DNA of 12,784 nucleotides from Negativicutes bacterium (GTDB lineage Bacteria > Bacillota > Negativicutes > JAGOZY01): positions 1 to 12,784 of the forward strand of contig JAGOZY010000005.1 in assembly GCA_018058445.1 (NCBI GenBank). Direction: 5' to 3'. Position numbers and translations under genes: made by a program. Shown here in pieces: positions 1-6,547 of the stretch. A model generated the notes under the pieces. It was not told the origin of the DNA and did no database searches. It saw nothing but the letters and a program-made list of their open reading frames with translations. Position 1 is the stretch's first letter, and every line of letters begins with the position of its first letter.

Positions 1-1343
1 GAATCGGTGTAGAGCTCGTCGCAATTCATGGTCAACACGACACTCAGGAGATTTTTTCATCCGACTTTGCTTTGAAAATATTAGATCAAAGCCACCCAGA
101 AATCCTTACTTTAAAAGAAAAATACCAAGAAAAATACCGAGCCCTCAAAGCCCTTGAAGCGGAAGAAGAGCGAATCCGGCAAAGAGAAAGTGACCGAAGC
201 AATCGCCTCGAAATGCTTACCTGGCAGATCCAAGAACTTTCAGAAGCCCAATTAAACGAAGAAGAAGAAAATAAGCTCGAAGCCTATGTGCTGAAAGCTT
301 CAAATACAGAGCGAATTGCTGGTGGTCTTGGGGAAGCCTACGAACGATTAAATGGCGACACAGGTTCCATTCTTAGCGGCCTTTTCCAATCCAAGCGCGC
401 CCTTGAGCAAGCCGCCCGATTTGATAGCTCAATCAGTGCTACCGTCAAAGAACTGGAAAATGTCTACTTTCTGACCGAAGAAATTATTCAACAAGTTCGT
501 GAAAGTCAAAGCACAATTGACTTTGATCCCTATGAGCTTGAACGCTCACAAAAACGGTTAGACGTGTTATATCGTCTCAAAAAGAAGTATAATTTAGACA
601 TCCCAGACTTAAAAAGTCATCTTCAATCGCAAATTGAAGAAAAACAGCAGCTTGAAATAGAGCAAATTCGTAAAAATTCACTCACAGCAGAGATCTTAGC
701 GGCCAAAGCCGAAGTTTTCACAAGCGGAAATCTACTTAGCGAGAAGCGCAGCAGCATTGCCCGTGAGTGGGGAAAAACGATACAAGATGCAATTTCATCC
801 CTTGCGATGCCAGATGCAAAATTTGAAATTTCTCAAGAGCAGCGAGACGAATGGACGATTGAAGGACAAGATCGAATAGAGTTCTTGTTCTCAGCCAATA
901 TCGGCCAGCCTTTGCAACCACTGCGCAAAGTCGCCTCTGGCGGCGAACTTTCACGAGTAGCCCTTGCCTTAAAAAGTATTGCTGCCCAAGACAATCAGTC
1001 ACAAACACTGATTTTTGACGAAGTAGACACAGGGATTGGTGGAAAAACCGCTCTTGCAGTAGGGGAAAAGATGCGAAAACTTGCAGAGCAAAACCAGCTC
1101 CTAACCATTACCCATCTTCCGCAAATTGCCTCCTTTGCCACTCGGCATTTTCACATCGCCAAAAATGTACTCAATCAGCAAACCCTCACAGAAGTATCCC
1201 TACTAGACCCCAAGGAACAAATTGACGAAATCGCCCGTATGCTTGCAGGCGACCGAGATCATGAGACCGCTCGAAAAATGGCGCAAGAAATGCTATTACA
1301 AAATGGCAACTCAGGCGAACGAAAGGGTGAGGCAGGATGGTAA
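1..1343 (+). CDS. recN: DNA repair protein RecN (5' end outside window)
   Basis: This is the C-terminal roughly 447 residues of RecN, an SMC-like ABC ATPase that acts early in recombinational repair of double-strand breaks. The frame is open from position 3, and the first residues carry the RecN hallmark HGQHD (nt 27-41), so the gene starts upstream of the window; full RecN proteins are about 550-570 residues. A long charged coiled coil (about nt 110-720) is followed by the ABC signature ASGGELSR (about nt 933-956), the Walker B segment LIFDEVDTG (about nt 1008-1034) and the switch histidine in ITHLPQIA (about nt 1108-1131), all intact. A TTG at 72 lies inside this frame and is not the real start. 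The TAA stop at 1341-1343 overlaps the ATG of spo0A, so the two are probably co-transcribed. In B. subtilis spoIVB lies between these genes; here it does not. Confidence 0.96.
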   Translation, partial: IGVELVAIHGQHDTQEIFSSDFALKILDQSHPEILTLKEKYQEKYRALKALEAEEERIRQRESDRSNRLEMLTWQIQELSEAQLNEEEENKLEAYVLKASNTERIAGGLGEAYERLNGDTGSILSGLFQSKRALEQAARFDSSISATVKELENVYFLTEEIIQQVRESQSTIDFDPYELERSQKRLDVLYRLKKKYNLDIPDLKSHLQSQIEEKQQLEIEQIRKNSLTAEILAAKAEVFTSGNLLSEKRSSIAREWGKTIQDAISSLAMPDAKFEISQEQRDEWTIEGQDRIEFLFSANIGQPLQPLRKVASGGELSRVALALKSIAAQDNQSQTLIFDEVDTGIGGKTALAVGEKMRKLAEQNQLLTITHLPQIASFATRHFHIAKNVLNQQTLTEVSLLDPKEQIDEIARMLAGDRDHETARKMAQEMLLQNGNSGERKGEAGW

Positions 1344-2103
1344 ACAACGTAGAGGCGATCTCTATTGCGATTGTCGAAGATAATCTGGAATTTGCAGAGT
1401 TACTTGCCGAATATATTGCCAAGCAGTCCGGTCTCTCCGTCATAGGAGTCGCAAATCATGGAGAAGAATCCATGAACTCCATCCGCAAGTCATCATTTTA
1501 GATATCGTCATGCCCCATTTAGATGGACTTGAAGTTCTAAAATCAATCATGACAATCTCCCCGGACGAACGGCCCAAAGTCATTGTACTGACCTCTTATG
1601 CCCAAGAAAAAATGACTCAGCGAGTGCTCGCCCTCGGAGCGGATTACTATATGCTAAAGCCCGTGAATTTAGAAGTCCTTATGACGCGAATTCGGGAGCT
1701 GTTCATCGAGGAATTCCAAACTGGAGCCATGGATCATCTCGTCACCCGAGGGGCCTCGGATATTGAAAACCAAGTGACCCGGATCATTCAAGAGTTTGGT
1801 ATTCCGGCTCATGTCAAAGGATACCAATATCTACGGGATGCAATTATCATGATTGTAAAAGATCCGGATCTTTTGGGTGGAGTTACCAAGATTCTCTACC
1901 CGGATATTGCTAAAAAATACAACACAACTGCCAGTCGGGTGGAGCGCTCGATCCGGCACTCGATTGAGATTGCCTGGTCTCGAAAACCAACGGATCGGGT
2001 AAACGAGCTTTTCAAAACATCACTCGATAGCTTAAATGGCGATCGACCCAGCAACTCCGAGTTCATCGCCATGGTCGCAGATAAATTACGAATTTTACAA
2101 TGA
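1337..2103 (+). pseudogene. spo0A: Sporulation master regulator Spo0A, receiver domain frameshifted
   Basis: Spo0A is the phosphorelay response regulator that switches on sporulation. The first part begins at ATG 1337 (behind an AGGGTGAGG-like site) and reads as a receiver domain: IAIVEDN with the acidic pocket E14-D15, then [11 protein letters not shown]. It hits a TAG at 1499-1501 after 54 codons. The rest of the protein continues in another frame from about 1480: [16 protein letters not shown], with the phosphoacceptor Asp codon at 1501-1503, then KP near 1660, then the complete DNA-binding domain, including [20 protein letters not shown] and [11 protein letters not shown], ending at TGA 2101. 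Compared with B. subtilis Spo0A from memory, about 13 nucleotides are missing between GEE (nt 1460-1468) and HPQ (nt 1480-1488). This is a multi-base deletion, not a one-base slip. A short direct repeat TCCAT (1469-1473, 1478-1482) lies at the lesion. It could be a true pseudogene or an assembly error; family identity is certain. Confidence 0.9.
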
Positions 2104-2105
2104 CA

Positions 2106-2150
2106 TAAAGGCAGCCGTCCCAGACTTTGGGTCGGACTGCCTCTTACTTT
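2106..2150 (+). terminator. Rho-independent terminator-like hairpin after spo0A
   Basis: Just past the spo0A stop, GGCAG-CCG-T-CCC (2110-2121) pairs with GGG-T-CGG-A-CTGCC (2129-2141) around a 7-nt loop. The stem has 5, 3 and 3 base pairs, with one bulged A and one T-T mismatch. It is followed by the pyrimidine-rich tail TCTTACTTT, which is weaker than an ideal T-tract. The nudF ribosome binding site starts at 2151, immediately after it, and I see no promoter in between. Termination is therefore probably partial, or nudF is transcribed from a promoter inside spo0A. Confidence 0.65.
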
Positions 2151-2160
2151 AGGAGGATTT

Positions 2161-2709
2161 ATGGAAAAAATCGATCCAAGTTTAGCTGAAAAGACGCTTT
2201 CGAAAAAAATGGGCTTTGATGGAGAGCTTCTCAAGCTCGAAGTCGAAGTTGTAGAGTTACCAAATGGGAAGACCGCAACAAGAGAAATCATTCGTCATCC
2301 TGGAGCCGTTGCGATCGTTTGTTTAAACGAAGAAAACAAAATCGTTTTGGTCCGTCAATTTAGGAAGCCACTGGATAAAACTCTCCTCGAAATTCCAGCT
2401 GGTAAATTAGAGTACGGCGAAGATCACTTAGAATGCGCGAAACGAGAGCTACTGGAAGAAACCGGATACATCGCCAAGTCATGGAAAAAATTAGGCCAAA
2501 CCGTGACAGCCCCAGGCTTCACCGACGAGACGATCCATCTTTTTTTAGCAACTGACGTGACATCAGGCACTGCTCAACCAGATGAAGATGAATTTTTACA
2601 AGTAGAAAATTATACGATTGACGAAATAAAAGAAATGATTTTTGCTGGAGTGATTGATGATGCAAAGTCGATCGTAGCCTTTTTTCTCTCGGGGATATTT
2701 ATAAAATGA
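2161..2709 (+). CDS. nudF: ADP-ribose pyrophosphatase, Nudix family
   Basis: The product is predicted to hydrolyse ADP-ribose to AMP and ribose 5-phosphate in the cytoplasm, clearing a reactive NAD breakdown product. The protein has 182 residues, normal for this family. The Nudix box is complete at residues 81-103, with pattern G-x5-E-x7-REUxEExGU seen as GKLEYGE followed by RELLEETGY; its glutamates bind the catalytic metal. The preceding VRQFRKP...LLEIPAGKLE segment and the following TVTAPGFTDETIHLFLA segment are typical of the ADP-ribose pyrophosphatase subgroup. The start ATG follows AGGAGG (2151-2156), with a rather short 4-nt spacer. The stop overlaps the next gene's start in an ATGA (2706-2709), implying translational coupling. 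A nudF gene near spo0A and xerD matches the B. subtilis neighbourhood. Substrate assignment is by family, not shown by sequence alone. Confidence 0.92.
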   Translation: MEKIDPSLAEKTLSKKMGFDGELLKLEVEVVELPNGKTATREIIRHPGAVAIVCLNEENKIVLVRQFRKPLDKTLLEIPAGKLEYGEDHLECAKRELLEETGYIAKSWKKLGQTVTAPGFTDETIHLFLATDVTSGTAQPDEDEFLQVENYTIDEIKEMIFAGVIDDAKSIVAFFLSGIFIK

Positions 2710-3932
2710 GATCCCTGCGCAGTGATTTTCACGTTCATATTGGAAAAGCGAAAAACAACTGGGTTAAAATGGCTTCGTCGGCCAACCTTACACTCGAAAA
2801 TATTGCAACCTATGCAGCCTTCCCGAAAGGAATGGATTGGGTTGGCATTGTCGATTGCGGATCAAAATGGGTACAAGAAGAATGGCAGCAAGGCATCCAC
2901 GAAGGACGCATTACGCCACTGCCCTTAGGAGGATACCAGCATCAGTCCGGCACGTTTTTACTACCTGGAATAGAGCTTGAGACCCGAGAGGAAAATGGCG
3001 GATTGGTACATGTTGTTTTCTATTTTCCTGATATCGAAAAAATTCAAGAAGCAATGAAAAGGCTAGACGGAAAGATCACAAATCCCAACCTAAGCACCCA
3101 AAATGTAAAAATTTCACTTCAAGAATTGATCCTTCTATTTGAAGACCTACCAAATATCCTCGTTCCTGCTCACATCTTTACCCCTTATAAAAGCTTGCTT
3201 GGGCGTTCCTGTCGCCGAATCAGTGAATTGATCGCCTCGGAATCGTTAGACAAAATCTCCGCGATCGAACTTGGCTTAAGTGGAGATCGCTTCTTAGCGG
3301 ATCGAATTGCCGAGCTTAGCAACTATCCTTTTTTAACGAATTCAGATTCCCATTCATTGGAAAACATTGGACGAGAGCACAATCTCCTACAAGTTGAAGA
3401 AGGAAGCTTTCAGGAACTTCAATATGCTCTTGCGGGCGAAAAAGGACGAAAAATCTTAGCCAATTGGGGATTCCACCCATCCCTTGGCAAGTATCATCTC
3501 AGTGCCTGCCGAGCCTGCGGAGCGGTTTTATCCAAAGAAGAAATCTCATTAAATAAATGTGCAGCTTGCGGAAAATCCCGCCTATCCATCGGTGTTTATG
3601 ATCGAATAGAGCAGCTTGCTGACTATAGTACGCCTCAGTCACCGCCCCATCGTCCACCTTATCATTATCAAATTCCCTTAAAATTTTTCCCCGGTATTGG
3701 CCCAAAGAAAAAAGATCAGCTTTACCGGGAAATTGGCACCGAGAGTCAGATCCTCTTCGAAGTGTCCGAAGAACAACTTATCCCGATCTTAGGAATTAAA
3801 ATTGCCAAAGACATCATTGCCAGTCGATCCGGAAATATCAAATTCAACCCGGGCGCAGGGGGACGATATGGAAAAGTAGTAGGAGGCGATCGACGTGAGA
3901 GCGATAAACAAAGAGCTCCAGGAATTCGTTGA
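2706..3932 (+). CDS. Endonuclease Q family PHP-domain DNA repair nuclease (YqxK-like)
   Basis: A 408-residue protein of the EndoQ/TIGR00375 family. Characterised members nick DNA 5' of deaminated bases (uracil, hypoxanthine, xanthine) and abasic sites. An N-terminal PHP metallophosphoesterase domain supplies metal ligands: D7, H9 and H11 (SDFHVH), D50, E90 (PGIELE), H102, H156 (VPAH) and D214/H216 (SDSH). A four-cysteine zinc finger follows, with CxxC pairs at C268/C271 and C285/C288. A helix-hairpin-helix region comes last (FFPGIGPKKK, residues 327-336), which would grip the DNA backbone; the conserved tail is around GAGGRYGKV (383-391). The last 17 residues past this tail lie mostly over the start of xerD and may be an unselected extension. 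The start is ATG 2706, in a 4-nt overlap with nudF. All recognisable catalytic residues are present, so it should be active. The exact lesion specificity is inferred from the family. Confidence 0.88.
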   Translation: MRSLRSDFHVHIGKAKNNWVKMASSANLTLENIATYAAFPKGMDWVGIVDCGSKWVQEEWQQGIHEGRITPLPLGGYQHQSGTFLLPGIELETREENGGLVHVVFYFPDIEKIQEAMKRLDGKITNPNLSTQNVKISLQELILLFEDLPNILVPAHIFTPYKSLLGRSCRRISELIASESLDKISAIELGLSGDRFLADRIAELSNYPFLTNSDSHSLENIGREHNLLQVEEGSFQELQYALAGEKGRKILANWGFHPSLGKYHLSACRACGAVLSKEEISLNKCAACGKSRLSIGVYDRIEQLADYSTPQSPPHRPPYHYQIPLKFFPGIGPKKKDQLYREIGTESQILFEVSEEQLIPILGIKIAKDIIASRSGNIKFNPGAGGRYGKVVGGDRRESDKQRAPGIR

Positions 3933-4794
3933 TTATCTGGCTCTTGAACTCGGACTTGCTAAAAATAGCCTACTTGCCTATGAACGGGATTTAACTAAAG
4001 TAATAGAGTTTTTAAATATCAGCCTAGAAGAGATCAAGCCCGATGACGTTCGCGCTTATCTACAGGCCCGAAAAAAAGAAGGATGGACTGCGGCATCGAC
4101 AAAGCGCACCCTGTCAGCCTTGCGAACTTGGGGAAAATATCTGGTCGAAAGAGGAATCTGGAAGAGCAACTCCATGCTACTACTCGAAGCGCCAAAAGGG
4201 GAGAGACGATTGCCGAAAACGCTCGAATTAGAAGAAGTCGAAGCGATCTTAAAGCAGCCTCAAGTGACGCTACCAGCAGGGGCTAGAGATTTAGCGATGA
4301 TTGAGCTTCTATTTTCAGCAGGACTTCGAGTATCGGAACTACTTGATCTAGATATTCAAGATGTCCAACTCGAAATGGGATATGTACGTTGTTTCGGAAA
4401 AGGCTCCAAAGAACGAATCGTTCCGATTGGTGAAAAATCGATTCGCTCCATTCAGTTTTATATCGAAAGAGGCCGCGGCGAATTTGTTTCAGCTACCTCT
4501 GACCGAGCCCTTTTTCTCAACCAAAAAGGAAACCGCATGACCCGGCAAGGGTTCTGGAAAATTTTAAAAGCCTATGCGACTAAAGCAGGGATAAAACGTC
4601 CGATCTCGCCCCATCATCTTCGGCATTCATTTGCGACTTTGCTACTCGAAAATGGAGCCGATCTGCGTAGCGTTCAGGAGATGCTTGGACACGCAGATAT
4701 CTCTACGACCCAGATTTATACCCATGTTAGCCAAAAACATTTATACAACATTTATCGCAATGCGCATCCGCGCGCGAAAAGTTTTGAAAAATAA
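3895..4794 (+). CDS. xerD: Tyrosine recombinase XerD
   Basis: A site-specific tyrosine recombinase of 299 residues (family norm about 298). XerD works with XerC at the dif site near the terminus to resolve chromosome dimers before division. The N-terminal SAM-like core-binding domain spans about residues 1-95, and the catalytic domain about 105-295. The full active-site set is visible: R145 in GLRVSELL, K169 in FGKGSKE, H240 and R243 in HHLRHSFA, H266 in LGHADIS and the nucleophile Y275 in QIYTHV. The start is GTG 3895, 8 nt after AGGAGG (3881-3886), giving a 38-nt overlap with the preceding gene. Assignment as XerD rather than XerC rests on the neighbourhood (nudF and spo0A upstream, as in B. 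subtilis) and the ending typical of XerD. No spoIIM or fur gene separates nudF from xerD, unlike B. subtilis. Confidence 0.93.
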   Translation: MRAINKELQEFVDYLALELGLAKNSLLAYERDLTKVIEFLNISLEEIKPDDVRAYLQARKKEGWTAASTKRTLSALRTWGKYLVERGIWKSNSMLLLEAPKGERRLPKTLELEEVEAILKQPQVTLPAGARDLAMIELLFSAGLRVSELLDLDIQDVQLEMGYVRCFGKGSKERIVPIGEKSIRSIQFYIERGRGEFVSATSDRALFLNQKGNRMTRQGFWKILKAYATKAGIKRPISPHHLRHSFATLLLENGADLRSVQEMLGHADISTTQIYTHVSQKHLYNIYRNAHPRAKSFEK

Positions 4795-4799
4795 GCAGT

Positions 4800-4828
4800 T
4801 TCTCAGGAATCCCCATCTATGATACAAT
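4800..4828 (+). promoter_or_regulatory. Probable SigA promoter with extended -10
   Basis: TTCTCA (4800-4805) and TACAAT (4823-4828) are separated by 17 nt. The -10 box matches TATAAT at 5 of 6 positions and is preceded by TGA, giving an extended TGn -10; the -35 box matches at 4 of 6. It lies in the only sizeable gap between xerD and the membrane protease gene, so it would drive the seven-gene unit from 4886 to 9836. Confidence 0.5.
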
Positions 4829-4838
4829 TTATCTTAGA

Positions 4839-4867
4839 GTTTCGTAGAGGGAATTTATCAGCGAAAC
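4839..4867 (+). repeat. Inverted repeat in the 5' UTR of the protease operon
   Basis: GTTTCG (4839-4844) and CGAAAC (4862-4867) are perfect inverted repeats separated by 17 nt. They lie between the predicted promoter and the ribosome binding site at 4874-4878. They could form a weak RNA hairpin or be a protein binding site. There is no T-tract, so it is not a terminator. Function is unknown. Confidence 0.35.
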
Positions 4868-4885
4868 CGAATAGGGGGAAATGAT

Positions 4886-5542
4886 TTGTTTGCTTTGCCA
4901 TCAGTAGAAAAAATTATTTACATGCTTCCGGCATTTGTCATAGCCATTAGCTGCCATGAATTTGCGCATGCCTGGGTTGCAAATCAATATGGTGATCCAA
5001 CTGCTAAAAACCACGGACGACTCACTTTAAATCCACTATCCCATTTTGACTTATTTGGCTTTTTTCTATTTGTCTTTGTCGGTTTAGGATGGGCCAAAGG
5101 CGTTCCAGTTAATTCATACAACTTTAAAGGAAACCGCCGAGTTGCGATGATTGCAGTTTCTCTTGCCGGCGTTACAGTTAATTTTATGTTAGCCATTTTG
5201 GCATTAATCATCCAGTGTCTGTTGGTTCTAGGCGTGCAAAGTGGGATCGTGGCTTCGGGAATATCTACTCCTTTGATTACTGTATTCCATTGGATGTTTA
5301 CCTATAATGTTATCTTTGGAGTCTTTAATTTGCTACCAATTCCTCCGTTGGATGGAAGCAAAGTGCTTGCTGCTCTTCTACCGGGAGAATTTGAAGATAA
5401 AATTGCTGCAGTCGATCGATTTGGATTTTTAATTCTTTTTGGTTTGCTATGGATCGGATGGCTTGATAAAGTGCTTTGGCCACTTATAGACAAAGTATCA
5501 TCTGGGCTCTATGAAATTATTGTTCCTATTTTTTTTAGATAG
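4886..5542 (+). CDS. Site-2 protease (M50) family membrane metalloprotease
   Basis: A 218-residue polytopic membrane protein of peptidase family M50, the intramembrane zinc metalloproteases. The zinc motif HExxH is HEFAH at residues 24-28 in the first membrane segment, and the third ligand is D156 in the conserved PIPPLDGSKV (151-160). About five hydrophobic segments are visible (about 8-30, 55-70, 87-115, 127-150 and 180-200). It is a compact YwhC-like form without PDZ or CBS domains, so its substrate cannot be predicted. The chosen start is TTG 4886, 7 nt after AGGGGG (4873-4878). The ATG at 4881 is in a different frame, and no in-frame ATG precedes the hydrophobic N-terminus. The TAG stop (5540-5542) overlaps the trpS ribosome binding site. 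M50 genes of this type commonly sit next to trpS and scpAB in Clostridia, which fits here. Confidence 0.88.
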   Translation: MFALPSVEKIIYMLPAFVIAISCHEFAHAWVANQYGDPTAKNHGRLTLNPLSHFDLFGFFLFVFVGLGWAKGVPVNSYNFKGNRRVAMIAVSLAGVTVNFMLAILALIIQCLLVLGVQSGIVASGISTPLITVFHWMFTYNVIFGVFNLLPIPPLDGSKVLAALLPGEFEDKIAAVDRFGFLILFGLLWIGWLDKVLWPLIDKVSSGLYEIIVPIFFR

Positions 5543-5556
5543 AGGAGTTTGTGATT

Positions 5557-6546
5557 ATGACAAAGCAACGTATTTTTAGCGGCATGCAGCCATCGGGGAA
5601 GTTTCATCTTGGCAACTACATGGGAGCGTTAGAAAATTGGATTCATCTGCAAGATGAATATGAATGCTTTTTTTCAATCGTAGATCTTCATTCGTTGACT
5701 TCCATGTATGAAGACACCAGTCAGTTAAAAGACTATACGTTTCAAATGGCACTGGATTGGCTCAGTGCGGGTCTAGACCCCGAAAAAAATACTATTTTTG
5801 TACAATCCCATGTTCCGGAGCACTCGGAGCTTCACCTTTTACTGTCGATGATGACACCTCTATCCTGGCTTGAACGGGTACCTACGTACAAAGATAAATT
5901 GCAAAACCTAGGTGAAATGGGCAAAGAAATCAACACCTATGGTTTTTTAGGTTACCCGGAATTAATGTCTGCCGATATTATGCTCTACAAAGCGGAAGTT
6001 GTCCCGGTCGGGGAAGATCAAATTCCCCACGTTGAGCTCTGTCGAGAAGTTATCAGGCGATTTAATCATTTATACAGTCCGGTCTTTCCCGAACCAAAGA
6101 CCAAGCTAAGTAAAGCACCTTCACTGCCAGGAACAGACGGACGAAAAATGTCTAAATCTTATGGCAACACGATCCCTTTTGCAGCAACAGAAGAAGAAAT
6201 CTGGGAGCGCCTACGAGGAATGATCACAGACCCACAACGAGTCCGTCGCACTGATCCAGGGAATCCGGACGTTTGTCCAGTATTTTCCTTGCAAAAGATA
6301 TTCAATCCGAGCGAAGTTCCAGAAATTGATGCAGCTTGCCGTAGTGCAGAGATTGGCTGTGTCGATTGTAAAAAGAAATTACTCAAGCAAATGTCGATTC
6401 TTTTGACTCCGATTCATGAACGCCGCATTGCCCTTGAAGCTCAGCCAGAAAAAGTGCGAGAAATTTTAGCATTTGGGGCGGAGCGAGCTCGAAAGGCTGC
6501 CCGTCAGACCATGGAGGAAGTACGATCAGCCATGGGATTCTACTAA
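5557..6546 (+). CDS. trpS: Tryptophanyl-tRNA synthetase with Fe-S type cysteine motif
   Basis: A class I aminoacyl-tRNA synthetase that charges tRNA-Trp. The 329-residue length is normal for bacterial TrpRS. The HIGH-equivalent is HLGN at 17-20 in GMQPSGKFHLGNYMGAL, and KMSKS is intact at 197-201. Four cysteines occur as C240-x20-C261-x6-C268-x2-C271, including IGCVDCKKKLL. This resembles the C-x22-C-x6-C-x2-C motif that holds a [4Fe-4S] cluster in Thermotoga maritima TrpRS, with a loop two residues shorter, so this enzyme probably binds a cluster near the anticodon-recognition region. ATG 5557 is preferred over GTG 5551 because it lies 9 nt from the GAGGAG site (5542-5547), whereas the GTG would be only 3 nt away. 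There is no T-box leader in the short gap upstream. scpA starts one base after the stop. Confidence 0.95.
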   Translation: MTKQRIFSGMQPSGKFHLGNYMGALENWIHLQDEYECFFSIVDLHSLTSMYEDTSQLKDYTFQMALDWLSAGLDPEKNTIFVQSHVPEHSELHLLLSMMTPLSWLERVPTYKDKLQNLGEMGKEINTYGFLGYPELMSADIMLYKAEVVPVGEDQIPHVELCREVIRRFNHLYSPVFPEPKTKLSKAPSLPGTDGRKMSKSYGNTIPFAATEEEIWERLRGMITDPQRVRRTDPGNPDVCPVFSLQKIFNPSEVPEIDAACRSAEIGCVDCKKKLLKQMSILLTPIHERRIALEAQPEKVREILAFGAERARKAARQTMEEVRSAMGFY

Positions 6547-6547
6547 A

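Noticed and set aside
736..1008. Minus-strand reading frame inside recN
   Set aside because: It lies antisense to the highly conserved ATPase region of recN and has no plausible start signal or domain; it is a shadow.
1510..2103. A separate functional short Spo0A starting at ATG 1510
   Set aside because: There is no ribosome binding site before 1510, and the product would lack the phosphoacceptor aspartate and half of the receiver. ATG 1510 is an internal Met of the IVMPHLDG motif. It is better read as the remainder of the disrupted gene, although residual DNA-binding activity cannot be excluded.
5543..5556. T-box leader or attenuator for trpS
   Set aside because: Only 14 nt separate the protease stop from the trpS ATG, so there is no room for a T-box or Trp leader here.
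6473..6547. Longer scpA starting inside trpS
   Set aside because: The upstream 25 codons are an alternative-frame reading of the conserved trpS 3' end. The homologous ScpA start is at ATG 6548.
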